From the NCBI GenBank assembly GCA_028551475.1, contig CM052362.1:12860316-12924315 (forward strand): 64,000 bases of DNA, in the 5' to 3' direction. Of this stretch, positions 47,168-59,900 are shown piece after piece. Position 1 is the first letter of the stretch; the number at the start of each line of letters is the position of its first letter. A model generated the notes under the pieces. It did no database searches, was not told where the DNA came from, and saw only the letters and a program-made list of their open reading frames with translations. The translations under genes were made by a program, and so were the position numbers. The stretch comes from Casuarina equisetifolia (Eukaryota; Streptophyta; Magnoliopsida; Fagales; Casuarinaceae).

Positions 47168-48665
47168 GGCTTCAAGACGCTAAAGGAGAGGCCGTGGTAG
47201 ATTTGGCTAACAACGAAGGAGGATCTTATATGTCGTTTCGAAGCTTGTGGAGCACGGCGATACGTAAGTTTTGAAAGCCAGAATGAATTACAGGGCATTC
47301 ACAATGATAGGAAAAGAAACACTCCAAACCTTGCATTTGTCCACTGTGCCCTTGAAAACGAAATATTCCTAACGGTCAATATACTTGTTTGTTAAACTTG
47401 TTAAGAAGGCCCTTTCTTACAAAGCCCGGATTAGCATCATAGCAGACTTCTAAGCATGAAAGAAGGCTACCCACTTCTGCAGGAATACAAAAACCTTGTC
47501 AATGATCAAATGATAAAAAAAAAAAAAAAAAATTAAAACTTAATCTAAAAGTTAGTTTAAGAACTAAAAAAATATTTTTCTATTCGAACTTCATTAAAAA
47601 AGATCATGGTTTTGGTACAAAATTGTCGTCCTTCACATACGTCTTCATATGCTAGATGCTATTGGACTTAAAGTCATATAAGATAAAATAAATTGAACCT
47701 AATTCTAATACTATAAAAAAAAAGTTTAAAACTTACTTCAAAAACTAACTTAAAAATTAAAAAAATACTTCTTTTATTTAAATTTCACCACAATATATTA
47801 TATTTTGGTGTGAGACTTTTGTTTTTCACATAGTAAATACAACAACTTCAATATCCTGAAAGAATCAGATTCCTTCACCGAACGAAGAAGGAATAGTAGT
47901 AGCTGCAAGGGAAAGCAAGGAATCAATGAGGACAAGATACGGCACCATATGCTATTAGAAGTAAAAGTGGAACAATTCCCTAATGAAAAGGAGATGACTC
48001 GTGAAGACATACTGATAGGATATACGGCACCATATGCTTGTGCTTAATAGTGGGTGGAGGTTGGAGCTGAAGTTGGCATGGAACCACTTGCTGCTATAAC
48101 CATACAAGGACAAGTGCTTTGATGAGTGAGTTGAATGGTTAGTTTACCGGAAAAAAGAAAGATCTAAGTAGGGTCTGATACGCTTGATCGTGGAAGTCTA
48201 GTTAGGAGGTTGCTTATCCTAGAAACTCAGGCAAGTGGTGGATAAAGAAGAACGTAGATTCTAGCCGAGTAAATTAGTTGTGATTAGCTAAATTGGATTT
48301 AGGTTCCTGGCTCTGAATCCGAGTACATTTATTATTAGTAAGTATTCCAACTTGTCAAGCATTGCTTTAAGAAAGCTTCAAGACGTGGAACTGAATTCTA
48401 AGCTGGTGGATTTCAGGTACTGTTGCTTGGAAGAAGAATAAAAAAATGATTAGAAATAGTTCAGAAAGTATATTTTGAACAAGATATCAGATTCCAGAGA
48501 TACGAAAGCTGGGTTTAAGTACATAGATTTCTTCATTCCCTGTAGGCTTTTTGGCCAGCTAAACAAGTAGCCTGCGTTTGAACAACTCCAGCTATCTTGC
48601 AGAAGGAGCAAAAGCAGGAAAAATACTACAATCACATCACTCTTACAACAGTAGAGGGCTGTGCT
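47168..48665. other. Intergenic region between the two phosphatase genes
   Basis: Holds the promoter of the lower-coordinate gene and the 3' end of the higher one. A poly-A run lies near 47517-47531. A reading frame at 47798-48010 has no family. A related AAAAACTTACTT / AAAAAGTTAGTTT block occurs twice (about 47530-47580 and 47700-47780) with a diverged duplicate of the intervening sequence. Confidence 0.5.
47223..47231 (-). promoter_or_regulatory. Possible TATA box of the first phosphatase gene
   Basis: CATATAAGA on the minus strand, about 56 bases upstream of the ATG at 47167. The position would give a short leader. No other support. Confidence 0.4.
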
Positions 48666-51038
48666 TCATATTTCACAACATACGGTAGAACCTAATGGTC
48701 TAAAGTTCCTTCTTGCATTGAAACCGCCATACGCGGTCGCATAAAGCTCTTTGGATGTGCCCCAAGCGTGCAGAACATTGCCGAGAATATCATAGAACTT
48801 CACATCAACTCTGGCCTGAGTGAGTTGTACCGACATGAAGCCTTGGCCATCGTAATAGAACTTCATTTCCTCTGGATTCCACCAATCAACATCACCCCTC
48901 CACGCCTTCGAGCCGCCTCCACTTGTTAGAAATTGAAGCGGACTGCACCAGAAATTGTTCACTTCGATTATTCTCAGTATCAAAGAAAGCTGTCTTGCTT
49001 TGTTAATCTAATTTACACTACACAGTTGGAGAAGTTGAGCTTACCTGCCAGGGCTACTTATGTGTTCCAAGCAATGGTCATGCCCATTTACGTAAAGATC
49101 GACATTATTTGACTGCAGAATCAACATTGCTATAAGTGGAAGCCATAGCTTCAATAAACGTTAGAAAAACACCAGATAAGAGTTACAAAATTACCTGAAG
49201 AATAGGAAGAAGCTGTGCAACAAGCTCTTTGGTGTTACCATGATGTCCGGCACTTCTGATGGTATGGTGACCAGTCACGATCTTCCATTTTGCCTTCGAT
49301 TTTTTCAATGCCAAATCCAAATCCTAAGAAAATGGTTCATTCAAAGTTTAGAACTCTCACTATTATGCAGTTTATTTATACATGCATGCGTGAACGGGCG
49401 GCGCAAAAACACCTTAAGGAGATTAGAAATGTATCGCTTTTGAGGTAAAACGCCTCTCCAGTCATAAACATCGTCCTTTGGGTTTGTGAAGTACTTATCG
49501 ACGAATGGAGTTGTATCCACGAAGAAAAAGTCCACAATGTCTGCCAAAGCACAGAAAGTTAACACGGAAAATCAAACAGCTGCTTTCAAATGTCAAAGCT
49601 GAAAAGCGGCATTGCCTCACCAGCAGCATTAACAATAAAAGATCTCAAGCAAAGCCATCTGCTGTCCAACTTCCTTAGGATGGGACTAAGCTGTGCCAAA
49701 ACGTCTCCCCTGTAATCATGGTTACCCAGAACTGCAAAAAACAAAGAAAAGGAAAACGTCACGTTTTCTCATCTATTTTTGTTGATTAATTATTATATTC
49801 AATTTGTTCAAAGGGTTTCTTTCTGGTTCTTTTACCGCTATACCATTGCTTCCGCAAGCTAGGCGCCGTGTAGATATTAGCAAATGACTCATCGAACGCC
49901 GGATCATCTACGCCTGTCAATCCGTCCTCGTAAAAGTTATCACCGGTGGAGATCACAAGGTCAATGTCCAACTTCTCTCCAACTATACCCATCTGGGCAA
50001 AACATTCAACAAAAACAGATGAATAAACCATATCACTGGAAAAGAATATGCTTTTCATTTTAAAGAGAAGTCAGATACTACGTCCTGGCTTTTGAATAGA
50101 CACTGATCCAATAGGCAGAAAGCAGGTGGCGTTTTTCCATCCATTGTTTGGCTCGATAAATAAAATACCGAGGAGTTCAAAGAGTGCAAGAAAATCCCAT
50201 GTGAATATTTCCAGGAGAGTGACGTGCCCAACTCCTTCCCTCAGTTAGAGTTCCGAAAAGAATTAAAATAAGAAGGCAAATATTATATATGCTTGTTGTC
50301 AGAAAAGGAGTGGTCTAAAAGCACATCATTAAGATGCTGGGAGCATATTCCACCGGGCTTTCCCAAATAGCTGATCTGGATGTCAATAAAGCTGTTTTGT
50401 CGTAAAGTAATTACGTAGGTATGGTGCAATTTCCTGCACGTTTCTCTGGCTCCTCAAAGTACCAATTCTATGTCATCTTCAGGGGAGAATAAAAAGAATC
50501 TACGCAGAATATGTAGGGAAACAGTAGAGGAAAGAAAGTAAAGATAAAAAGTAAGATTCTGAAGTTGTCAAGATGAGCACTCAAGAAAACCAGGAGTTTC
50601 TGAAGCTTCCGTGTTAAGCAGTTCATGAATTGAGACTTCTCTACAAAGGTTTACATTCCATTTTGATGAGTAAATTAAGGTGGTGCTTTAATTTGGAGTG
50701 AAACATATCTCTTTTTGGTAGGGTATATGAAGTTGAGAGAACAGTATCACAAAAAAGAAAAAAAAAAAAAGGAGAGGTTTATTTAGGTATATAAACGATG
50801 CCACATGATCTAGAAAGAGAACTAAAAGGAGATGATAGAAAGGAAGTATTATGACCTGTTTAGCAACTTCAGTTTGGTTGTAATTTCCCCTTCTTCCCCA
50901 GTCTCCAACCACCAGAAAGCTAAGAGAGCCGTCGGCTTTTCCGGGTTGGTCAAACTGCGGAAGTTCTGCTACTGAAACAACCAAGCACAAACTCAGGATC
51001 GCCCCTAAAAGCAGGGGTTTGTTCCCATATGCAGCCAT
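48666..51038 (-). CDS. Small purple acid phosphatase, 7 exons, 350 aa (tandem paralogue)
   Basis: Exons (high to low): 51038-50856, 49992-49836, 49731-49621, 49540-49413, 49323-49195, 49112-49045, 48942-48666. Metal ligands: D46 (GDWG), D79 and Y82 (GDNFY), N117 and H118 (GNHD), H213 (TGHH) and H247/H249 (GHDH). A signal peptide ([16 protein letters not shown]) precedes ELPQF. The enzyme should be a secreted or vacuolar acid phosphatase. Exons 2, 4, 5 and 6 have exactly the same lengths as the other gene (157, 128, 129, 68 bp). The last exon is 39 bp longer, giving a distinct tail ending [16 protein letters not shown] box lies 64 bp upstream of the ATG. The two genes arose by tandem duplication and remain intact. 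Confidence 0.91.
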
Positions 51039-51101
51039 GGCTCTGGGGTGGGAAGCACAGGAAGGAGGAAGGTTTGAGTTTGGGGGCTAGCAGGGTGGCA
51101 T

Positions 51102-51108
51102 CTTTATA
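51102..51108 (-). promoter_or_regulatory. TATA box of the second phosphatase gene
   Basis: TATAAAG on the minus strand, 64 bases before the ATG at 51038. It predicts a leader of about 30-35 nucleotides. Confidence 0.6.
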
Positions 51109-52033
51109 CGGCCTGGTGGGGGTGGCATTTGGTACCAACAGTGTCTAAGGGAGAATTACCCGGGGTTAACAATGACGAGCATTGGCCCACAAGATTTGTA
51201 CATCCGCCAATGGAGAAGGAAATTTACAATAACCGTGGGGTCCATTTAGAAAACGATACGTTAATGCAGGGCTTAGCAACACTGGTGCGTGGTGTTATTC
51301 AGTTCTTTTATTTTAGTGTCCCAGTAGCCAACAGGCCAACAATGCCTTTGTGCCCTTTCCTTTCTGCCCATGTGATACTCCAATCAGTTCCTACCACTTT
51401 TCGAAACCTCCATGCTCAAGGAACTCTTCAATAATATTATATCCCCCCACTAGTTGGCTTTCACTGTCGGGCACACTGCTCGGGATAACACAATTCTTGT
51501 CCACAAATTATTTCAAATGATCTGGCGAGCACAGTCTCCTTAGTGTTTGAATTGAAGTGGAATAGAAGCCCTTTCAACAGTAGGAAAAATTATCTTTCTT
51601 AGCAGAAAATTCACCACGCTGGTTTGCTGTCTTTACTAATGGCTGCTCCTAGTTTCCTCTTCAGAAAACAAGGGACTAAGCAGTTTTTTGTTTGTAGAAT
51701 AGCAAATATAAATATAAATTTAATATTCGTTTGTGAATTTAAATCTAATCATTTTCTATTGATTATTATCAAAATAAATATACACGCGCCTCATACCCCT
51801 TCTATAAATGTTTCATTGATAAAAGCTTCTTGTCCTATTTAGGTGAATATTTTATGAAAGAAACATCCCAATTTTGTCCAGAAGAAAAGGATGGATCATG
51901 TGGTTGCATGTGGAAGAAGTTATTGCCCTTCTTCATTCATTCTTGGCTCCATTCTCTTCCCTGCTTGTTTTTACACGAAGAGCAAAAGGTTCAAAATTCG
52001 GGCGTTAAGATTTAGCCAACATTCGACTACACC

Positions 52034-52075
52034 TTTTACCTTTACCTTTACCTTTACCTTTACCTTTACTTTTAC
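52034..52075. repeat. Hexamer repeat TTTACC, about 7 units
   Basis: Consecutive TTTACC units with one T-for-C change near the end. It is not the plant telomere repeat (TTTAGGG). Confidence 0.92.
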
Positions 52076-52370
52076 CATTTCTTGACAGTGAAATGGTTTT
52101 TGCATAGCCTACCGTTGATGAGGTTCCTCTGTCGTCTAGACGCTAATGCTGTATGGTCAAGACCATCAAATTTCATCGTCCAAATTCTATTCTGTGAATT
52201 GCCCCTGAAAGAATGCTGGAAATGCAGTCTGCCAAATATTAGGGAGGGGGGTGCAAGCAGATCCTATCTCCTCGACGTGGCAACTTCCCAAACGTTGCAG
52301 AACATGGGGAAGTTTCGGCCTTTGTCTCGACACATTCACCTCTCATATTGGTATGATTTATGCGATCTCA

Positions 52371-52463
52371 GGAATGGGCTACGAGCTCGAGAGACAAGCG
52401 AAACAAATAAAACTCGTCGCACATGGAGCAGAGAGGAATGGGCTACGAGCTCGAGAGACAGCG
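52371..52463. repeat. Direct repeat of about 28 bp, 64 bp apart
   Basis: GGAATGGGCTACGAGCTCGA followed by GAGACA(A)GCG occurs at 52371-52400 and 52435-52463 with a single-base indel. The palindrome GAGCTC is included in each. Confidence 0.92.
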
Positions 52464-52583
52464 GTGGGTGAGCTTCTACACCACGACAAGATCAGTGGCA
52501 CATCTGGTTAGAGGTATAGGATCCACACATCACCCACGAGAGACAGGTGAACGCATGGGGCCGGGTTTCGTGGTGTTCAAAAA

Positions 52584-52615
52584 AATGTTTAAAAAAATGT
52601 TTAAAAAAATGTATT
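52584..52615. repeat. Short tandem repeat ATGTTTAAAAAA, three units
   Basis: Three near-perfect 12-bp units with an A-rich core, directly upstream of a sequence ending TATTATACACGTCAGTG. Confidence 0.88.
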
Positions 52616-53194
52616 ATACACGTCAGTGTTAAAATATTTAGTATCACGTGAGACGACAGGACAATCTGACCTTATTAACTTATGTTGACAACTCATTAAT
52701 ACACAATTTTGTATTTTAGTTAATCTTTTATACTGTTTTCCCATATACCATACATTTATAAATGGATATATAAAGGAATATGATGAAGAAATGTTTGTAA
52801 CAATTAAATGCGACAACTTGGGGATATGGGATATTCATAACAAAAGCCACAAGGCGATGCAGACGTATTTGGTGAGCATCGACTTTTTTTCTTTTTTCTT
52901 TTTAATTCCATATGAAATACGCCTTTCATGACAACAAGGGAGCATTTGTCTGCATCAAGCAGCCAAGAATAGAAAAACTAGGCGTTATGAAATTACAATT
53001 TTGATGCACAGGGCATCTCAACTTTCTCATAACGGTAAGAATATTCAGAAACGTTTCAAAGAGGCAGTGCTTTACGAACATATCGTCTTCTGTGCAGCAT
53101 AGATTTTCATGAAGCAACTTTTTTTTTTTTTTTTAATAATTCTCTGTCGCAGGTTGGGTTGGCGGAAAAGAAACAGTAGAATGGACTTCCAAAC

Positions 53195-53232
53195 GGGGGA
53201 GAGAGGGAGAGAGAGGGAGAGAGAGAGAGAGT
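53195..53232. repeat. GA-rich microsatellite
   Basis: Mixed GGGAGAGA / (GA)n run of about 38 bp. Confidence 0.9.
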
Positions 53233-54159
53233 ACTGCAAAGTCACAATCTCGACCTGGCATGAAAGGTCTCTGGGCTCTCCATATACTGTCAAGCCAGTT
53301 CCTTATCTGTGATACGTGTCAGCAAGGGATTTGAGTAAAAGGCACAAGAGTCTCAGTTGAAGCTCAGGAGGCCACGGAACCCTCCTTACTATCTCAAACT
53401 TTATCAAAGTGAAAAAGTCGGTTTGGACTCATTTGCACCTTTCGTCAGTACCGCTTTGGACACTAGAACACGAAGTTTCTTTTTTCTTCTTTTAGGCCAG
53501 TAGTTTACGGACGTTTGAGGAAGACAGCCCCAGATTGTTGCATTATTTGCTCAGGTTTCTATCCCTAGTCATTGTCTCTACCGGTAGATGGTGTGATTTG
53601 CGGTGGAAAAATGAGTGAGGTTGCTTAGGGATAGAAATGTTGGTAGGATGCTCAAATTGGGGGCTTACCATAGCCTCATCCAAGCCCATGTTACTATTAG
53701 GATCAACACTATCCTAATTGTTGTCCCTTTATATTCTATGCTTTGTAACGGTAAAGGGGGATCATTGTGGAATGAAAATGGTTACTGTTTGGAAAGCTTT
53801 TGTGCCTTTTTTTTTTTTTTTTTATACATTCTCTCTAAATCTTTAGGATTCTTAGCGGAGAAATGACCATAACAAATCGAAAACACTACCCACAACTACC
53901 ATCCACTGAAGCCAAACCAGCTATGAGCTTTTGTGCTCATAGTAATCTCCTCCATGCTGATTCCAAATGCTTGGCAGAACAATCACTGAAACTGAAATGG
54001 GTTACGTCTTATAGCAAGTAACAATATGATTACTTTAAACAGGGTAGCAAGGTAAGCCAATCGCGGAGACCCCTAGTTACTCATACTTATGATCCGCGTA
54101 TATTCAGATATACAAATGGGCCTAGTGTCCAAGAACTCTACGGAATAGGGGTAACGGGC

Positions 54160-55083
54160 TGTAACCCCTGCCTCTGCATCGCCCTGTCCCGTAGAAATTA
54201 TCTCCAGCGAAGATGACAGATTCGATGTCCATGTTTGTTCTCTACAACCCTTCCATCTAGCCACGAATACTTGACAGGTTTGTCTAGAGAATGACCAATC
54301 ACAGAAATAATAATAATAAAATATTTTCATATTTCGATATCATCATGTCCGTTGTATTTACTGTTTTTTTTTTCTTTGCATGTATTTACTTTCAAACTGT
54401 GAGTTTGATACGTAGACTTATCAATTAATTTTTCAAGGATAAGGCTTACAAATGCTATCAGTATCATCCAAAGTTTACTTATTATGCCGAGTTTTATTTT
54501 TATTAATAACAGTTGTCAATATATTACTCTTAATTTTATTTTTATTTAAAAAAAAAAAAACCATTCTGTTGTTCGAAGGAAAAGTTGCGTCAAGTAAAAT
54601 AGGAATGATAAAGATGATGTTGTTACAAAAAGTCACATATTGCTTAAATTCATTTTAAGAATCCTTCTTATAAAAAGAAAACATTGTTATTCTTAAGTAA
54701 TGTTTTAGGTATAATTGAGTTTTCAAGCATAATATTGGAATCCAAGTTTTAAGTCAAGCTCTCATTTGCTCATGGACTAGGTTCTCATGATAGATTTGCT
54801 CGTGTTTGATGTGAGAGAGTATGTTAAAATTTGGTAAATGTCTTATATTACCGAATATGTTCCCACATTTTTTTCTTATAGGAAAAGCTATTCGTTTATC
54901 TTACAAACCAGTTTTAAGAGCACCAAAAAAGGCGTTGATGACCGATGATTCCTCTGAAAATCTGGGCGATGAACTAGTTTTGCCGGGTGTTCAAACCTTT
55001 GAAGAACCGCAAAATTCGACACCACCAAAGAAAGGAATAACATCACCGCCCAAAGAAGGCACTGATGAGATATAATAACCATG
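54160..55083 (-). pseudogene. Third purple acid phosphatase copy, relic of exons 1 and 2
   Basis: On the minus strand, an ATG at 55083 (another lies upstream in frame) opens AMVIISHQCLLWAVMLFLSL, a signal-peptide-like start. VVSNFAVLQRFEHPAK follows; LQRFEHPAK matches LQRFKHPAK of the gene at 47 kb. The frame then shifts and the GDWG motif is not preserved. About 700 bp further on, at roughly 54235-54170, MDIESVIFAGDNFYGTG matches the exon 2 block ([17 protein letters not shown]), preceded by a stop. Exons 3-7 were not found. It extends the tandem array to three copies, of which this one is dead. Confidence 0.7.
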
Positions 55084-56928
55084 GCTAAAACCATGGCCTT
55101 CCGAACAGACTGAGTTAGTGATAATCGGAAAAGGTTTCACTGGGAAAGAAGATCATAATCTGAAATTTCTACCTCCCATCACACAACTCCTATACCCACG
55201 ACTGTTGGGCCGGCTTTGTCAGGCGAATGGCTTAATTTTTGTTGTTAATATGTTATCTGCACGGGGATTTGGACAATGTTCATCATACTCTTTTTATTTT
55301 ATTCTTAAAATAAACGGATACCTTTTTGCTAAAACTCAAGCCAAGTTAATGAAAGGAAAAAGAAACAGGACTACAAAATAAGGAAAAGGATGACACTAGA
55401 TTTTCCTAGTAGTTAGTTGGTCTATTTTCTACCCGGAAGAATTTGAAATTTTTGAGTAAATCATGGATGTGAATTTAAAAAATTTTGCATACCAACTTTC
55501 TCTGCTAAACAACTCGAGGGACACACCTTCATAGCGTCCGCTTAACATTTAGTTAAAATAATTCAATATGTATACCATATTCTAATCAGACTACGAAATT
55601 AAAAACTACTAATAAAATAACACTACATCACTAATTGGAAAACAATAATCTGGGCACTTAATCTGTAAGGAGAAAGAAAAAAAAATCACATATATGTTAG
55701 GGATAATTAATAAATTGATCTTGGGTTTAGCCTAAATTAAGTTATTTGTTGGGATACAAGAATCATATTCAATATCTTTCAATAATGTCTTCCATCAAAT
55801 TGGTCCCTTTATTCACCTTTTTTAGTATTGCTGAAGAAGACGTATATAAGTATGTGTCTATCTATAACCAGGATTGTCTCAACAAGTAGGTTAAACTTTG
55901 AATTAATTTAACACATACCAAAAAGATAAAAGAAAAAGAATTAAAGAAGAAAAATTGAGATGTAGGTGTCATTGAAAGAAGCATCTTTCCTTGACCATCC
56001 CCCAAAGTAAAATGGGTAAACAACTACTTCAACAATTAAGAATGTTTTCGACTTTTACAAATAATTGAAGAAAACTATAACTTTTTTAGTGTGGGTATAT
56101 ATATATGTCTAGGAGATGGAATAGATTTTGAGTCAATTTAACATGTACAAGAAAGATAAAAGAAAAATGCATTGATAAAAAGTAGAAAAAAAATCACTTT
56201 AGTTCTAAGTATCCCTTAAATTAGCTCTTGTCAGTAAGCAAACCAACACTAATTTTTAAGAATGATTTTGGCATTCACAAAAGTCATTAAAGAAGATTGT
56301 GATATGAAAGTATCTACCTTTGTATGTATGTAAGGCATGCTTGTTCATATATAGAGTTGATTAGATTGATTTCATATTGAAGCTTCAAATAAAGGGATGT
56401 TTACCATGTGAAACTGAATTTATTTGTGTTGCTCAAGCAAAGTGAATTGATTTATTATGAAGTTCACTAAACTAGGTAGAATCAACATATCTATCTTATA
56501 ACAAAATACATTATGCCACATTATTAACTCTCACTACTCATAAACATCATATCATATAATGATGACTAAAATGATGATTATTTGACATCGTTTTCATTTT
56601 TCTTGCAGAAATTCTTATCTATGGATATCAAAAGAAACTAAACAAAGGAGCTCCAATAATATTGGCATCCAAACAGAGGAAAGATTATACCCTTTAGTTC
56701 AGATGAATCACACCTACTCAAATGCAATATTTAAGGAAAGCTGCCACACCATATTAGCTGAAGATATTTACAATCATAGCAAACCCTTGCAGCCAAAGAA
56801 ATAGTAAGACACTATCTTTCTATCATTCCCAGGACTGTCGATTTCCAAATTCTCACACTGACTAAATGAATTTTACATACAAGACTCTTGATATGCCAAT
56901 TTACATGATCCCAGGAGTTGCATCTCGC
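55084..56928. other. Intergenic region between phosphatase relic and annexin
   Basis: No gene recognised. A diverged tandem duplication with a period of about 240 bp (GATAAAAGAAAAA core) spans about 55880-56330. The annexin 3' end and poly-A signal region lie just below 56929. Confidence 0.5.
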
Positions 56929-59900
56929 CTAATGGCTAGGGCCCAAGAGAGAGAGAAGAAATGCCCTGTAATTGCCCGATGTCTCTGAGTGCACAGCATC
57001 GTTCAAAGGTTTTCCATATTTTTTGTGGTACTCTGCCTTTATATACTGCATATCTATCTCAGCCCTCGTAGCAATTACCCTTATCAGTGTAGAGTCATCT
57101 GTTCCCAAACCCTTCATTGCCTTGTGCAAAACCTGAAAATTTTTCTAGTTTTTATTCCCATTCCAAGATTTGAAAATTCAATCCAGAATTTTAGCATGTC
57201 AAAGAAGAATCTGAAAAAGAAAATGGAACTTGATGGATGGATTTTCCTCAATAGTTTGCAACAATTGTATAAATTTGGCTTATACTCATGAATAAAACTA
57301 ATCGTGCAATAAAAAGAAAGTTAATATTGTTCCACACTCTGCAGGAGCAATGCCATGTTCAGTCATCTGGGGCAATGCTTCATTAAGTGTATGGTTTCAG
57401 AATTTTCAACTTCCAAATACCTGGAATAGTGAGAGGGCAAAGGTGCATTGCAAAACAGACTAATAAATCCCATCCGTATGCACATGCGTTTATTACACTG
57501 CATGCTGCACCATCCTTGACCTTGTCCCTGCCAGCTTGTCGTGGCATGCTTGTTGTCCCCCAGAGCGCACAAGCTTATAGCTCGCCAGAGCATGCCCCAA
57601 TGCCCAGCAATTACTGGGATTCTGTCAACTTCAGCAAAATGGTGACAACACTAGTCATCCCTTGCCCACCAAATCAGAAGCCATGTAGTACGCAATCATG
57701 CCTCTCTCATGTCCATGGGTGTTAATGGTGCCAAGATTAAATTTTGGTGATAGTGTTGCCCATTGCACCGACTAAGCATCAAGCCAGAACCTTGTGTGAT
57801 CGACAGCATGTCATCACATGACAATCGACTAAATGTACAGAATGGGTACAAGGTCCGCACAGGCAACATCAACTTAGGCCTATCATAGACCAACCCCACG
57901 TGAATAACCCAACATTCTCACCAGTGGGGCTATGCCAGAACACTCCTTTCAATTTCCTGCAGCATGGAAAAAGCTTCATACCACTGAAGTGTGGCAGGAA
58001 ACCCCCTTTGCCTCGACAAGAACTAATTGCCAAGGATCACATCATAATATCCAACGTCATTTGAAGGAGAACTCTTTCCTAATCAAACCCACGCCCTCAA
58101 AATCTCCCGCATCAAGTGCATAACAAAGGCCAGCTGGGCTTGGTTCACTTCCTTGGTTCTGCTTGGACAGCTCTCCACTTTAAGTCCAAGTACAAAACCA
58201 TCCATTGTCTCACAAAGTAGTGAGGAACACCCGTGTCCAATAAGATAAATCCCTTGGAACCCATATCATAGTTGTGCCCCATTGGCCCCTGATGCAGTGC
58301 CAAAATGGCAGCTTTGTATGTCTAGTAACTAACAGAGTTAGAATGGTGATAAAATTTAAACTTGAGATGGTAAATTGAGAAAACAAAAAGTTTATAGGCT
58401 TTGTGGTAAGGATGGACGTACCTAGTTGTTAGTATTACAAAGAAAGTTATACATCTATTTCCTATGGAGGAGATGCAAAACATTTAGGAGAATTCATCAT
58501 CATACAATACCTAACATCTGATAGATCATAATTCCATGCTCCACTTTGTTGTTTACCGTCGTATAAATTTTTTTCCTTTCCTCTTATCTAAGCCATCTCA
58601 TAGGCTAGAGCAGAGCTTCACTACGCTGTTTGGCTATGTTCACATAGTCTCTCAAATGATGTAATGGAGGAAAACTAAAAATTTCTGGTGAGAGATATGA
58701 GAAAAGAAAGAGAATGAATTCCAAGCATTTGATTGGACAACTTAATATGCAACTCGAATGCCAAGAAGCTTTAAATGACATGGTATAAAGCTATTGATCT
58801 TCTAGTGATGTGTCCAATGCAAACCCCAGGGAACCATGGCTACGAAGGTTCTGTCATTAGACTGCATAAAGATCGATTTACAGTAGAACTATGGTGATCT
58901 TCAACCCAAGACCTTGAGTTGTTAGTGTGGCTGAGAAACTCTTTTGACTCCCAGAAAAGTCTACACTTCAGCAGAAGGGGATCAAGTTCAAGATGTGATA
59001 TCTGACAAGGGAACGTCTAAGATTTCTTCTCAAGCTAAAAAGCAGTCTATGCTTAAGGAGAAAATCTTCCTGGATCGCTTTTCTCCAATGGCCTTTTCTG
59101 AATTTAACAAGCTTTGCTAAGATTCTAAGACTGCGATAGACTATGCTGAAAAATTTTACAAGATCATGTTTCACAATGATATACTTAAATACCTTAGAAA
59201 AATTGGGGCAACTTATGCTAAAGAATGCTAATATGTGAAAAAATTGAAATGCACTTGTTAGGGGGGATTAATAATAATAATCAACTAGCCTTATAGCAAA
59301 GGCTAAACTAGCTAAGAGTGCAAAGAACTTTGTGGACAAGCACAGCTTTTACCCATCTTCTGAGACTGAATTTTCACATGATAGGGATACTAGCTCTAAG
59401 CTTGAAAGTCTTGAGTAGAAATACAACAAAATCAATTCCTACTTGTGTTGGAAATCAACTAGGTCAAGCTAACAACTCCGGTTCTTACATCAACTGTAGA
59501 CAAGTTGGTTCTTACAACATATGGGTAGAGTAGGGAATAAATTCAAGTACTAAATTTGTTCACTGAACAACTTGTAAGGAATTTGAGGACCCAGAATTTA
59601 AAAAAGGAAGGTGACATGGCACATTGGAATTGCGACAAAAAAATGATTAGAAGTCATTGATCCAAAGAGCTCTTTCTACTCCAAAGGTTAATCTTGATAA
59701 AGGATGATTTCACGTCAACATTTCTAAGGCTCCACCAAATCTTATAATGAAATTTCGGACTGAATCTCATCAAGAATATGCTCGGTAAAGAGTCAACATA
59801 ATTTCACTTTAAATGGGCAAGAGTAATAAAAGCCAAGTTTGGTATGATATATAGCTACTGAGGATGTGTCACCTTCCTAACAAACCTTGTCAGTATGATA

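Larger units (their letters stand above)
51131..54159. other. Intergenic region with no supported gene
   Basis: Holds the distal promoter of the second phosphatase gene. No frame matches a known family. It includes simple repeats at 52034-52075, 52584-52615 and 53195-53232, and a 25-bp direct repeat (52371 and 52435). A more GC-rich stretch lies at 52100-52570. Confidence 0.5.

Noticed and set aside
52034-52075. Interstitial telomere repeat
   Set aside because: The unit is TTTACC, not TTTAGGG or its complement.
57363-57899. Open frames in the annexin intron on both strands
   Set aside because: No recognisable domain; kept only as unassigned intron sequence.
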